64,000 nt of DNA from Vibrio nitrifigilis. Lineage in GTDB: Bacteria; Pseudomonadota; Gammaproteobacteria; Enterobacterales; Vibrionaceae. Positions 9,440 through 19,854 of this stretch are shown in pieces. The notes below the pieces were generated by a model. That model was not told the DNA's origin and made no database searches. It worked only from the letters and a program-made list of their open reading frames with translations. Positions within the stretch are counted from its first letter, which is position 1. The number at the start of each line of letters is the position of its first letter. The position numbers and the translations under genes are program-made. Location: positions 2,170,001 to 2,234,000 of the forward strand of contig NZ_JADPMR010000001.1 in assembly GCF_015686695.1 (NCBI RefSeq), read 5' to 3'.

Positions 9440-11071
9440 TTATTTTGCTTTTATATACATATCTTTTGAGTACAAGTTATCAGCCGCATTATGCATAGGA
9501 TAACCCCCGACGTGAGTAGAAACTAGTCGAGTTTTAACATACTGATAAATCGGTGCAATCGGCATATCTTTTGCTAGGATTTCTTCAGCCTTAGTATAAA
9601 GCTTACTACGCTCTTCTTCTGAAGTCGTAGTCAATGCTTTAGCCATTGTTGCATCGTACTCTTTGCTCTTATAACGCTGATCGTTAGACGCGTTATTAGA
9701 TTGCATCAAAGATAAGAAAGTTGACGCTTCGTTGTAGTCACCATTCCAACCTGCGCGAGTAACGTCATAGTTCCCATCACGACGAGTATCTAGGAAGGTT
9801 TTCCACTCTTGGTTTTCAAGCTCAACGTGAACACCCAATGATTTTTTCCACATTGACTGGATAGCCGTTGCAATTTTTTTGTGGTTTTCATTGGTGTTGT
9901 AAAGCAAAGTGAAACTCAGAGGATGATTCGCATCAAACCCAGCTTTTTTCAGTAACTCTTTTGCTTTCTCCACACGTTCTTTCTGTGTCCATTTAGCATA
10001 AGCTGGCAATTTAGGATGGAAACCCGCTGTGATTTCAGGAGTCAGTGTGTATGCTGGTTTTTGGCCTTGGCCAAGAATGATATTGGAGATGATGTTGCGG
10101 TCGATTGCGTAAGAAAGCGCCTTACGAACATTCGCGTTATCAAATGGTTTCTTCTGGGTATTGAAGCCGTAGTAGTAAGTGGCTAGGTTACCAACAACCT
10201 TCAGCTCTTGAGGGTGTTCTTTTTTCAAACGACGATATTGTTCTAGCGGTACGTCATCTGTAAAGTCTAATTCACCTGACAAGAACCGGTTCATTTCTGC
10301 AACTTGGTTTTCAATAGGTAAGAAGGTTACCTTATTGAGTACCGTATGCTTGTTGTCCCAGTAATTTTTATTGCGCACAAGTACCATACGTTCGTTGACA
10401 ACCCACTTGCTTAAAGTAAATGCACCGTTACCAACAAAATGTTCTGGTTTAGTCCACTCTTCGCCCCATTTTTCAACTGCTTTTTTGTAAACGGGCTCCA
10501 TCGTAGTATGGGCCATCATTTTTACAAAATACGGGACAGATTCTGTCAGGCTTACTTGCAACGTATAATCGTCTAGCGCTTTCACACCGAGAGTCGATTT
10601 GTCTTTTTTGCCCGCGATGATCGCCGCTGCATTTTTCATGGTAGTCATCTCGATGTACCATGAATATGGTGAAGCTGTCACAGGATCAACAGCGCGCTTC
10701 CAAGAATATACAAAATCGTGTGCAGTAACAGGAGCACCATTTGACCACTTAGCATCATGTCTAAGATGGAACACGAAAGTTTTGTTGTCTTTAGTTTCCC
10801 AAGATTTAGCAACTCCAGGAACGATATTTCCGTAGTCATCTTCAGTGACGAGGCCTTCATATAAGTCTCGTGCAACAGCAGAACCAGGAACACCTTCTAT
10901 TTTCGCTGGATCGATTGAAGCGACCTCAGCGCCATTACCTCGTACAAGTTCTTGTACTTTAGCTAATTTAGTACCAGCAGGAACATCTGCTGCTAGAGAC
11001 GAGAAAGAAGCAGTCGCCACTGCAAGACCCGCACTTAAGATCAGTGCTTGGGTGATTTTGTTTTTATACAT
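9440..11071 (-). CDS. oppA: Periplasmic oligopeptide-binding protein OppA
   Basis: Captures oligopeptides in the periplasm and delivers them to OppBC. The 543-residue product begins with a signal peptide (MYKNKITQALILSAGLAVAT, cleavage probably after SSLAA) and is a full-length SBP_bac_5 protein, including the NGAPVTAHDFVYSW segment and the AYTLTPE region. TTGGAG precedes the ATG. First gene of the operon; the promoter must lie in the long AT-rich region upstream (11072-12141). Confidence 0.97.
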   Translation of the reverse strand: MYKNKITQALILSAGLAVATASFSSLAADVPAGTKLAKVQELVRGNGAEVASIDPAKIEGVPGSAVARDLYEGLVTEDDYGNIVPGVAKSWETKDNKTFVFHLRHDAKWSNGAPVTAHDFVYSWKRAVDPVTASPYSWYIEMTTMKNAAAIIAGKKDKSTLGVKALDDYTLQVSLTESVPYFVKMMAHTTMEPVYKKAVEKWGEEWTKPEHFVGNGAFTLSKWVVNERMVLVRNKNYWDNKHTVLNKVTFLPIENQVAEMNRFLSGELDFTDDVPLEQYRRLKKEHPQELKVVGNLATYYYGFNTQKKPFDNANVRKALSYAIDRNIISNIILGQGQKPAYTLTPEITAGFHPKLPAYAKWTQKERVEKAKELLKKAGFDANHPLSFTLLYNTNENHKKIATAIQSMWKKSLGVHVELENQEWKTFLDTRRDGNYDVTRAGWNGDYNEASTFLSLMQSNNASNDQRYKSKEYDATMAKALTTTSEEERSKLYTKAEEILAKDMPIAPIYQYVKTRLVSTHVGGYPMHNAADNLYSKDMYIKAK

Positions 11072-11979
11072 GCATAAACTCCAAGTTTTAATTCTGCATC
11101 CATGACATCTCTATAGAGTTTCTAGAACGGCTAGTGTGTACAAGGTTGATGCTCACAGATAGTCAACGCTTCTACCCCTACGGAGATTTCGGCACACATT
11201 ATCAATCATCGGCGTAATTTACCATAACAAATGGAGCTTATTTACTGCACAGTTATTAGTTTAATCAATAACTGTTTGGCTCTTTCGTCTACGCAAATTA
11301 CTGAAAAAGTAATATAAATCAATGAAATTACCTGAGAAATCAATGTGCTAAAAATTCGACATCGCCATTATTCCAAATGAGCATGTCAAAATTTTGCAAA
11401 GAATTTATCACTTGATGTGCTGCACGTCTAATGAATTATGATATTTAATGAAGAATAACCATGCATTTTGTAAAATTTGTCACCGCCTGCACTGTGTTGG
11501 TTCACGAATGATTGAATAAATGCACAAGTTTTGAATAAAAAAGCATCATGAACATATAAAGGTGGACAACATTCAATATTATTGAACACATTTACATTCA
11601 TCGCAAAGCCCCGTACTTACTAAGTTCAGAGCCCATAAATAGCTACTTTATATGAATTATCATGCTAATATTATGCCTACTAACAATAATATTTATTAAT
11701 TAAGGCAAAACTTGTTCAATGCATTAGAGGCCGTTTTTTAGCATTTTATTTTTTAACCTAGTCAGACCGCTGATGAAATAATAAGCAATTTATTTATTAT
11801 TGATACTTTTTAGCGATTAGTTTGAATACTCAATATTTCAATATTAATAATGAAAACGATATGTTTAGCCGCTGTTTTAATCAATTGCCCGTTTCATCCA
11901 CCCTATCCTCATTAACTTAAAAGTTACAACGTGATTAATTTTTGGCAACAACCGGAGTGAGTGCCGCTTTAAATACAAA
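11072..11979. other. Long AT-rich intergenic region upstream of oppA and scrK
   Basis: About 0.9 kb without a convincing reading frame on either strand. It separates the minus-strand opp operon from the plus-strand fructokinase gene, so it must hold the oppA promoter. Visible elements are an 8-bp inverted repeat (CAGTTATT / AATAACTG, 11250-11274) and a near-palindrome around 11571-11587. I could not assign a confident -35/-10 pair. The length suggests complex control of opp or an unrecognised RNA. Confidence 0.5.
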
Positions 11980-11995
11980 TTGGGAACGTGCCCAA
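11980..11995. promoter_or_regulatory. Putative ScrR operator upstream of scrK
   Basis: TTGGGAACGTGCCCAA is a 16-bp near-perfect palindrome (one mismatch between halves). Its left half is identical to the elements at 13414 and 16975, all lying before sucrose genes and next to a LacI-family regulator gene. LacI-family operators usually have a central CG, as here. It lies about 150 bp before the scrK start codon, implying a long leader. Confidence 0.75.
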
Positions 11996-12092
11996 AAATC
12001 AATATTTTTCGTCTTTTTTTCTTCATTTCACTTAAGATGATCACGTTTTCAACAATCTCAATACTCAAACCTGATGAGACCACTTCAGCTCG

Positions 12093-12121
12093 GTTTAGCG
12101 CTGATTTACACTGCGCTAAAC
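12093..12121 (+). promoter_or_regulatory. Leader hairpin just before the scrK ribosome binding site
   Basis: A 9-bp perfect stem (GTTTAGCGC / GCGCTAAAC) with an 11-base loop ends 7 bases before the GAGGA ribosome binding site of scrK. It would be in the mRNA leader if transcription starts near the operator at 11980. It could modulate translation or mRNA stability; the role is not known. Confidence 0.45.
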
Positions 12122-12141
12122 AATTAATGAGGATGACGAAA

Positions 12142-13065
12142 ATGAGTCGAGTATGGGTAACAGGTGATGCAGTCGTAGATTTGATCCCTGATGACGACAA
12201 ACGTTATTTAAAATGCCCTGGTGGCGCTCCAGCTAACGTAGCTGTAGCCATTGCACGTTTATCTGGTGACAGTGCTTTTTTTGGTCGAGTTGGCAACGAC
12301 CCTTTTGGACAATTTTTACGTACCACACTTGAACAAGAAAACGTAAATTGTCATTCCTTAGTTTTGGATCCTATTCATCGCACATCGACTGTCGTCGTTG
12401 ATCTTGATGATAGTGGTGAACGCAGTTTTACGTTTATGGTAAAACCAAGTGCCGACCAATTCTTCTCTACATCAGACATTCCTGCTTTCGCGCAAGGCGA
12501 GTGGTTACACTGTTGCTCCATCGCGCTAGCTAATGAGCCTAGCCGCGGTGCGACGTTTGCAGCGATTGAACAGATGAAATCGCAAGGCGGTTTTATCAGT
12601 TTTGACCCTAACTTACGTGAAGAAGTCTGGGCAGAACCTGATTTGCTAATCGACACCGTAATGAAAGTGGTTAAACTTGCGGATGTAGTAAAATTCTCAG
12701 AAGAAGAGCTGCTTCTTCTTACCGGCACTCACACACTTGAGCAAGGCATTGCCGCATTAACGCCATTCAATATTCCTGTTGTCATCATTACTCAGGGCTC
12801 TTTGGGTGCCTTGGTGATTAATCAGCATCAACAGACACTCGTACCAAGTCATAAAGTCTCTCCCGTAGATACCACCGGTGCAGGCGACGCCTTTGTCGGC
12901 GGATTGTTAAGCCAGTTGGCGAAATTGGACAATTGGCGTGACGAAGATGCTCTTATTGAAGCGGTACGTCTAGCGAATGGTTGTGGGGCATTAGCCACCA
13001 CACAAAAAGGCGCAATGACTGCCTTACCAGACAGCGCAACCTTAGCGACCTTCGTCAATCAATAA
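12142..13065 (+). CDS. scrK: Fructokinase, PfkB family (sucrose locus)
   Basis: Phosphorylates the fructose released by ScrB from sucrose-6-phosphate, giving fructose-6-phosphate in the cytoplasm. The 307-residue product begins MSRVWVTGDAVVDLIPDD and has the PfkB features: the sugar-binding GGAPANVAVAIARL near the N-terminus and the ATP/catalytic motif DTTGAGDAFVGGLL near the C-terminus. The start is set at ATG 12142 because GAGGA sits 8 bases upstream; earlier in-frame ATGs (11980, 12037, 12127, 12133) lack a usable site. It is transcribed apart from the other scr genes and preceded by a putative ScrR operator. Confidence 0.94.
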   Translation: MSRVWVTGDAVVDLIPDDDKRYLKCPGGAPANVAVAIARLSGDSAFFGRVGNDPFGQFLRTTLEQENVNCHSLVLDPIHRTSTVVVDLDDSGERSFTFMVKPSADQFFSTSDIPAFAQGEWLHCCSIALANEPSRGATFAAIEQMKSQGGFISFDPNLREEVWAEPDLLIDTVMKVVKLADVVKFSEEELLLLTGTHTLEQGIAALTPFNIPVVIITQGSLGALVINQHQQTLVPSHKVSPVDTTGAGDAFVGGLLSQLAKLDNWRDEDALIEAVRLANGCGALATTQKGAMTALPDSATLATFVNQ

Positions 13066-13100
13066 TTGCTTTCCTTAACGCCTATCTAGCACAAATATCA

Positions 13101-13138
13101 AAGCCGCTGATACTCTCATGAGTATTAGCGGCTTTTTC
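13101..13138 (+). terminator. Terminator of scrK
   Basis: A long hairpin (AAGCCGCT... / ...AGCGGCTT, about 15 bp with one mismatch) is followed by TTTTTCTT, 35 bases after the scrK stop codon. Confidence 0.92.
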
Positions 13139-13282
13139 TTGATGACAAATGATCACTCTCCCCTACTCGGTTATCGATCGGTTTCTCCCGATAAAACACA
13201 CCACAAAAATTACCTGGAAAACCTTTATTGACGCAGCTCACAAAGCGATTTATTTCGTGATACAGCTTGTATTTCTCATTAT

Positions 13283-13304
13283 TTTTAGGGAACGTTCCCT
13301 AAAA
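13283..13304. promoter_or_regulatory. Perfect-palindrome ScrR operator at the scrY promoter
   Basis: A perfect 22-bp palindrome whose core is TAGGGAACGTTCCCTA (13286-13301). It shares GGGAACGTT with the other operators. A -10-like TATAGT follows at 13311-13316, so bound repressor would cover the -35 region. It is the most symmetrical of the five sites and perhaps the strongest. Confidence 0.8.
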
Positions 13305-13310
13305 TTTAGG

Positions 13311-13316
13311 TATAGT
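13311..13316 (+). promoter_or_regulatory. Possible -10 element of the scrY promoter
   Basis: TATAGT lies just downstream of the perfect ScrR palindrome. The expected -35 region falls inside the palindrome and is not a good match to consensus, so the promoter may need an activator such as CRP. The start site would be near 13323, giving a leader of about 150 bases that contains the second operator. Confidence 0.4.
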
Positions 13317-13413
13317 CCACCTCAAAGCTAGCCTGCTAACGGATTTAACGAGTAGAACCATCGCTTGTAAGCCGTTCGTGCAAGGCTAATATCCGGCATT
13401 GTTGAATTATTTA

Positions 13414-13429
13414 TTGGGAACGTTTGCAG
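13414..13429. promoter_or_regulatory. Second ScrR operator upstream of scrY
   Basis: TTGGGAACGTTTGCAG matches the operator before scrB (TTGGGAACGTTTGCAA) at 15 of 16 positions. It lies 131 bp downstream of the perfect palindrome at 13283 (left ends), so the pair could support DNA looping by a tetrameric or bridged repressor. Confidence 0.78.
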
Positions 13430-13471
13430 ACCAATCCAATACGAGATTCATCCTTATCGGAGCAATAATAA

Positions 13472-14857
<1,386 letters not shown>

Positions 14858-14877
14858 CTCCCTTCACCGACAATAAG

Positions 14878-14910
14878 CGGCAAGCCTAGCGCTTGCCGTT
14901 TCTGCTTTTT
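14878..14910 (+). terminator. Terminator of scrY
   Basis: The hairpin CGGCAAGC / GCTTGCCG starts about 20 bases after the scrY stop and is followed by T-rich sequence (TTTCTGCTTTTTC). Confidence 0.88.
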
Positions 14911-14960
14911 CTTTTTGCCTGCACTAAGTTACGGTTACCCCCTGCGTAGTAGGCTTGTTT

Positions 14961-14988
14961 AGCTCGTGATCTCACGGGCTTTTTTTTG
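14961..14988 (+). terminator. Second terminator-like hairpin downstream of scrY
   Basis: AGCTCGTGA / TCACGGGCT forms a stem with one imperfect pair, followed by eight Ts. No reading frame lies between this and the first terminator, so it is either a back-up terminator or the remnant or 3' end of a short RNA. Confidence 0.75.
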
Positions 14989-15277
14989 CCCTACTTTCTT
15001 GTCCCACAAAGCCTCTATCAACACTTGTAGCTTCTATCAATACTTTTCTACATGCTAACTCTATCCCTTTCAACGTCATTGGACGCCGAAATAGGCTGGT
15101 TGATTCACTCCCAATGGGCGAGTGTTCGTCGTTCCTAACCTGTGTAACTGATTTTCAACGCAGAATAACTCTATCTTCAAATCTCTGCCTTGCTTAGCGG
15201 TGAATACATTCACGCTGAGACAGCATCTTGAGGTTATTTGGATATAGATAATGAATAGAATGGGTAAACCACAGGCA
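14989..15277. other. Gene-free stretch between scrY and scrB
   Basis: About 290 bp with no convincing reading frame, between two convergent units. It contains a half copy of an intergenic repeat at 15214-15246 (see separate entry). Confidence 0.5.
15214..15246 (+). repeat. Half copy of a dispersed intergenic repeat
   Basis: A 33-base stretch with core GACAGCATCTTGAGGTTATT matches the right half of the complete inverted-repeat element at 57899-57961 at 29 of 33 positions. The left arm is not recognisable here, so this is a degenerate or partial copy. Confidence 0.7.
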
Positions 15278-15306
15278 TAAAAAAACGCAGCCCGAAGCTG
15301 CGTTTA
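15278..15306 (-). terminator. Terminator of scrB
   Basis: On the minus strand, AAACGCAGC / GCTGCGTTT (9-bp perfect stem, 5-base loop) is followed by a T run, 15 bases after the scrB stop codon. Confidence 0.92.
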
Positions 15307-15321
15307 CTTAAAAAATAAATA

Positions 15322-16953
15322 CTACACGCTAGGATATGGCGCACGAGCTGCTTTCAACGGATAGTAACTCATTGAGATTGGCTCACCAGAGACCAAACGA
15401 ATATTCGTGGCATCTTGCGGTGTAAATACGCGCCCGGTCATCACTTTTTCACCATCATTAATGAAAATTTCCAACGATGAATTATCGGCCAAAATGGTCA
15501 ACGCGATGGTATCACTCTCTAGTGGCAACTCACGGATCACATCCCCTTCGCGAATTTCTGTTTGGTGACGGTCAAAGCGCAACACACCTTTTTCTGCATC
15601 CGCAACTAAACTGACGTGGTAATCGCTATTTTGCATCAATTGGAGCTCTGAACCCCATGCAAGGTTTAGGTGAAGCTCAACACTCTTCGTTCCGAGATCA
15701 ATCGCCTTATTATCAACAGTAATGTTGACCTTATCACCACGTAGCTCTGCTAGCTCTTTAGCTGGGCGCTGTTTCACTTTACCGTCTTGCCAATACAGCT
15801 CACGCAACGTTGTTAATTGATGAATCCAGCCATGATCACAGCTTGGTTGATTCACCTCATCAGGTAAACCCATCCAACCGATCATCAAACGACGACCATC
15901 CGCAGCTTCCATACTTTGTGGAGCATAAAAATCGAAGCCAGCATCTAATTGCCATCCTTCAATCAGATGCAGCGCATCATCCTGATCAAGAGACATACGG
16001 AAAATGCGATTTTGATGCCCTATCGTGTGGTTAGGGTTACTGTCTTCGATACCTTGAGGACCAAAGACAATAAACTGCTCATCACCCAATTTAAACCAAT
16101 CTGGGCATTCCCACATGTAGCCAAACGGCGCTAACTCATCGCCGTATAAACGGTCATATGTCCAATGAACAAGATCCTCTGAGTGGTAAACCGCTAAACG
16201 ACCTTGTAGATCGGTCGTTTGTGCACCCAATAACATAAACCATTTATCATTGGCGAAAACCAGTTTTGGATCGCGAATATGTTCAGTCACACCCGGTGGC
16301 AATTCACGAATCACAGGACCATGTTTTTTGAAATTCAAGCCGTCGGCTGCGAATGCCATACATTGCGTCGTTTGACGGTCGCGCTGCTCGCCGATTCGTA
16401 CGTTACCCGTATAAAACAACCATAACCCATCATCTTGGCTAACGGCATGGCCAGAGAATACACCGTGACTGTCAAACCAATCAGAAGGCGTCAATGCAAT
16501 CGATTGATGGTGCCAGTTAATGAGATCTTGGCTTTTTAGATGAACCCAGTGTTTGTCTTTGTGCTCGCACGCATATGGATACCATTGATAAAACAGATGG
16601 TATTCTCCCTTGTGGTAGATAAAACCATTGGGATCGTTTACCAACCCTTGAGGAGGTGAGATATGCCACTGAGGGCGATAATGGGATTCGGTAGGCTGCA
16701 AATACGGTTCGACTTGCTCGCGTTGATGTTGAGCAATGCTCTCCCCTACGGTTTGTAACTCTTCATCCGTCACCTCTCCTCTCGCCGTGCTCAGTTGCAA
16801 CTCACCGAGCACTGTTTGCGCGGTAATCGACTCGGGTAAAGGACGGACTAACTCATCATTATGAACGGCAACTATTACTTTGCCTTTTGGCGCTAAGATC
16901 CGGCGAATATTGGTTTCACCACCAGCCAATTCAATGAGGTCAATTAAAGACAT
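15322..16953 (-). CDS. scrB: Sucrose-6-phosphate hydrolase (GH32 invertase)
   Basis: Cleaves sucrose-6-phosphate, made by PTS uptake, into glucose-6-phosphate and fructose in the cytoplasm. The 543-residue product carries the GH32 motifs in order: NDPNG at 106-110 (nucleophile Asp107), the HIRDPKLVF motif (transition-state Asp) and the ECPDWF motif (acid/base Glu), then a C-terminal beta-sandwich. An N-terminal extension of about 90 residues precedes the catalytic domain. No signal peptide, so it is intracellular. It follows scrR on the same strand after 168 bp that hold an operator of its own. Confidence 0.96.
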   Translation of the reverse strand: MSLIDLIELAGGETNIRRILAPKGKVIVAVHNDELVRPLPESITAQTVLGELQLSTARGEVTDEELQTVGESIAQHQREQVEPYLQPTESHYRPQWHISPPQGLVNDPNGFIYHKGEYHLFYQWYPYACEHKDKHWVHLKSQDLINWHHQSIALTPSDWFDSHGVFSGHAVSQDDGLWLFYTGNVRIGEQRDRQTTQCMAFAADGLNFKKHGPVIRELPPGVTEHIRDPKLVFANDKWFMLLGAQTTDLQGRLAVYHSEDLVHWTYDRLYGDELAPFGYMWECPDWFKLGDEQFIVFGPQGIEDSNPNHTIGHQNRIFRMSLDQDDALHLIEGWQLDAGFDFYAPQSMEAADGRRLMIGWMGLPDEVNQPSCDHGWIHQLTTLRELYWQDGKVKQRPAKELAELRGDKVNITVDNKAIDLGTKSVELHLNLAWGSELQLMQNSDYHVSLVADAEKGVLRFDRHQTEIREGDVIRELPLESDTIALTILADNSSLEIFINDGEKVMTGRVFTPQDATNIRLVSGEPISMSYYPLKAARAPYPSV

Positions 16954-16974
16954 AGTCTTACCTAATTTAAATTT

Positions 16975-16990
16975 TTGGGAACGTTTGCAA
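16975..16990. promoter_or_regulatory. ScrR operator upstream of scrB
   Basis: TTGGGAACGTTTGCAA, 22 bases before the scrB start codon. It is the exact reverse complement of the site before scrA (TTGCAAACGTTCCCAA at 18285). Its position close to the start codon suggests it blocks the promoter or early elongation. Confidence 0.82.
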
Positions 16991-17121
16991 AAATATAAAA
17001 ATAGCCTCTTATGCGCAAGCTTTTACACTTATTCTGACTAATAGGTTAACGTGGATGTGAGGCATGGCACATTTATAATGACAAAAAATTGCTGATAAAC
17101 GTGCCACAAAGTCTATTTCAA

Positions 17122-18111
17122 TTACGGGCAGGTTTGGCGAACAACATCTTGAAAGGTGAGTGTTACCTTACTCATCTCTTCCCCTTGACCACCAATACGA
17201 TTTAACAGCATTTTTGCAGCATTTTCGCCCGCTTTATCAAAGGCATAATTGAATGTCGATAAACTTGGCGTACTGACATAAGCTAATTCATCATTCCCCA
17301 CTCCCAATACTTTAACTTGAGTTCCAGCCTCAATATTGGCTTCACTTAACGCCTTTATTGCACCGACTGCTAGACGGTCGGTGGCGCAAAACAAGCCATC
17401 CAAAATAGGATGTGCTGCAATGGCTTTTTTCGCCATCTCATATCCCGATTGAATGGAGAAATCACTGCGCTCATGAAATAACAGCGTTAATTTATGTTGG
17501 TTAAGAGCTTGCACTAAACCTTCAGATCGCAGCTTATCGACCGCAATATCATCACTTTGCACACCAATAAATCCGATGTTAGAACACCCCGCTTTCACCA
17601 AGCGCTGCCCCGCCTCGTAACCTACTCGAGTATCGTCGTGGACAACACTCGGAATGTTATACATAGAACCATCTTGTCCTACGAGTACAACGGGCACCGC
17701 TGACGCTTGAATTGTCTCGATCAGGGGGGTATCCAAATGCGTGGCATAAAAAACGATACCCTCTACCCGCTTTTGGTTAAAAATTTGAATGTAATCGAGC
17801 TCTTTATCATGTAGCTGGTGCGTATTCGCCAACAAAACATGCTTACCCGCCTGTTCAAATACTGCCGTCAAACCATCAACACCTTGTGCGGTGGCATGGG
17901 ATGAAACACGAGGAACAATGACACCAATGAGATTAGTTCGCTGTGACTTAAGATCCTTTGCCACTTGGTTTACGACATAACCACATTCAGAAACAGCTTT
18001 TAAGACTTTGATTTTAGTTGATTCTTTTACACCATACTCATCATTAATCACTCGTGAAACAGTCGATTTTGAAACGCCGGCCAACCGCGCCACATCATAT
18101 AAACTTGCCAT
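17122..18111 (-). CDS. scrR: LacI-family repressor of the sucrose genes
   Basis: DNA-binding repressor expected to release its operators when fructose or a related sugar (phosphate) is present. The 329-residue product has the LacI helix-turn-helix at the N-terminus (MASLYDVARLAGVSKSTVSR, hinge to about residue 58), then a periplasmic-binding-protein-like effector domain (LIGVIVPRVSSHATAQ, FCATDRLAVGAIKALSE). It lies between scrB and scrA, with a shared operator sequence before scrK, scrY (two), scrB and scrA. No copy is seen right before scrR itself apart from the scrA-proximal site about 175 bp upstream, so autoregulation is possible. Confidence 0.94.
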   Translation of the reverse strand: MASLYDVARLAGVSKSTVSRVINDEYGVKESTKIKVLKAVSECGYVVNQVAKDLKSQRTNLIGVIVPRVSSHATAQGVDGLTAVFEQAGKHVLLANTHQLHDKELDYIQIFNQKRVEGIVFYATHLDTPLIETIQASAVPVVLVGQDGSMYNIPSVVHDDTRVGYEAGQRLVKAGCSNIGFIGVQSDDIAVDKLRSEGLVQALNQHKLTLLFHERSDFSIQSGYEMAKKAIAAHPILDGLFCATDRLAVGAIKALSEANIEAGTQVKVLGVGNDELAYVSTPSLSTFNYAFDKAGENAAKMLLNRIGGQGEEMSKVTLTFQDVVRQTCP

Positions 18112-18284
18112 TCATATTCCTTGTTGTTGTATTCAGAGAATGGAGTGCCTGATGATACACTATTCTGCATAAGAACGTGATTCTACCCTTGTTTTGTTGA
18201 TTAGGATGATAGTAATTGTCGATCATATTCACAGAATTAGTTTGATCGTTTTGACCGCGAGAAAAACTTCCTCAAAAATACGCC

Positions 18285-18300
18285 TTGCAAACGTTCCCAA
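18285..18300. promoter_or_regulatory. ScrR operator in the scrR-scrA divergent region
   Basis: TTGCAAACGTTCCCAA lies 56 bases before scrA and 174 bases before scrR, so it may control one or both divergent genes. It is identical (opposite orientation) to the operator at 16975. Confidence 0.82.
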
Positions 18301-18355
18301 AAATAGAAAAACAATAAATACTCTACTTGATGAATAACAATAACTGGGGTGTGTT

Positions 18356-19795
18356 ATGGACTTTCCTGTCATAGCAAAACAACTACTAGAGCAACTTGGG
18401 GGCAAAGAAAACCTACAAGCTTTGGCTCACTGTGCAACTCGCTTGCGTCTGGCTCTGAAAGACGACTCCATCATTGATGAAGCTGCCATTGAAAATATTG
18501 AAGGTGTAAAAGGCCAATTTAAAGTGGCAGGCCAATACCAAATCATTTTCGGTTCGGGAACGGTCAATAAAGTACACGCAGAACTCGCTAAACTCACAGG
18601 TATGGCAGAGATGTCCACCCGTGATGTTGCAGCGGCTGGTGCTGAGAAACAAAATATCCTTCAACGCCTAGTGAAAGGCCTATCTGATATCTTTATGCCA
18701 ATTATTCCAGCCATTGTAGCTGGCGGTTTATTGATGGGGCTGTATAACGTTTTTACGGCCAAAGGGCTATTTATTGATAACTTATCAATTATCGATGTCA
18801 ATCCAGGCCTTGCTGACCTTGCAAGTATGCTGAACACGTTCGCTAACGCACCGTTTGTGTTCCTACCTGTTTTGTTAGCATTCTCAGCATCGAAAAAATT
18901 CGGCGGCAACCCATTCTTGGGTGCAGCACTTGGTATGTTGATGGTTCACCCTGACCTATTAAGTGGCTGGGGCTTTGGTAGTGCTGCCGTACATGGCAAC
19001 ATTCCAACTTGGAACATTCTTGGCTTCGAAATCCAGAAAGTCGGTTACCAAGGTTCGGTACTGCCAGTGTTGGTGAGCTGTTTTATCTTAGCTAAGGTAG
19101 AAACCACATTCCGCAAATTTACGCCATCAATGCTTGATAACCTAGTAACGCCACTATGTTCAATCTTGATTACCGGCATTATTACTTTCACGCTAGTAGG
19201 CCCTATCACTCGTGATGCAGGTTTCTTACTGGGTGACGGTTTAAGTTGGATCTACGATAACGTTGGTTTTGTCGGCGGCGGTATTATGGGCTTCTTGTAC
19301 GCACCATTTGTTATTACTGGGATGCACAACAGCTTTATTGCGATTGAAACCCAACTACTAGCAGATGTTGCTCGTACTGGTGGTACGTTCATCTTCCCTA
19401 TCGCGGCGATGTCTAACGTTGCTCAGGGTGCTGCGGCTCTTGCGGTTGCACTAACAACAAAAGATAAGAAGATGAAAGGTATCGCAATGCCTTCTGGTAT
19501 TACCGCGCTACTAGGTATCACAGAACCAGCAATGTTCGGTGTCAACCTTAAACTACGTTACCCATTCTTTGCTGCCATCATTGGTGCAGGTGTAGCCAGT
19601 GCCTTCATTACGCTTTACCACGTAAAAGCGTTAGCGCTAGGTACTGCAGGTATTCCAGGTGTGATTTCAATCGTACCAAGCAAATTGAGCTACTATGTGA
19701 TTGGTATGGCGATCGCTATCATCATCTCTTTCACTGTTACGGTTGCACTAAGCTTACGTAACAAGAAAAAAGCCGGCGTAAAAGCAGCGGCATAA
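18356..19795 (+). CDS. scrA: PTS sucrose-specific EIIBC transporter
   Basis: Takes up sucrose across the inner membrane while phosphorylating it to sucrose-6-phosphate. The 479-residue product has an N-terminal EIIB domain with the phospho-cysteine motif HCATRLRL (Cys26) and a C-terminal EIIC membrane domain (about 105-470) with roughly ten hydrophobic helices. No EIIA domain is fused and none is encoded nearby, so it presumably uses the general EIIA-Glc (Crr), as known for other sucrose EIIBC proteins. GGGG precedes the ATG. Divergent from scrR. Confidence 0.95.
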   Translation: MDFPVIAKQLLEQLGGKENLQALAHCATRLRLALKDDSIIDEAAIENIEGVKGQFKVAGQYQIIFGSGTVNKVHAELAKLTGMAEMSTRDVAAAGAEKQNILQRLVKGLSDIFMPIIPAIVAGGLLMGLYNVFTAKGLFIDNLSIIDVNPGLADLASMLNTFANAPFVFLPVLLAFSASKKFGGNPFLGAALGMLMVHPDLLSGWGFGSAAVHGNIPTWNILGFEIQKVGYQGSVLPVLVSCFILAKVETTFRKFTPSMLDNLVTPLCSILITGIITFTLVGPITRDAGFLLGDGLSWIYDNVGFVGGGIMGFLYAPFVITGMHNSFIAIETQLLADVARTGGTFIFPIAAMSNVAQGAAALAVALTTKDKKMKGIAMPSGITALLGITEPAMFGVNLKLRYPFFAAIIGAGVASAFITLYHVKALALGTAGIPGVISIVPSKLSYYVIGMAIAIIISFTVTVALSLRNKKKAGVKAAA

Positions 19796-19824
19796 TATAA
19801 CGAGATTGCATGCTCGTCTGTTTT

Positions 19825-19854
19825 TGCCCATCAGTCTACTGATGGGCATTTTTC
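19825..19854 (+). terminator. Terminator of scrA
   Basis: TGCCCATCAG / CTGATGGGCA (10-bp stem, 4-base loop) is followed by TTTTTC. It overlaps the last codons of the convergent histidine-kinase gene. Confidence 0.9.

Noticed and set aside
18205..18235. CRP-like site upstream of scrA (TGTCG...TTCACA)
   Set aside because: The half-sites are imperfect and their spacing is off by one from the CRP consensus. Catabolite control is likely for such a locus but this site is not good evidence.
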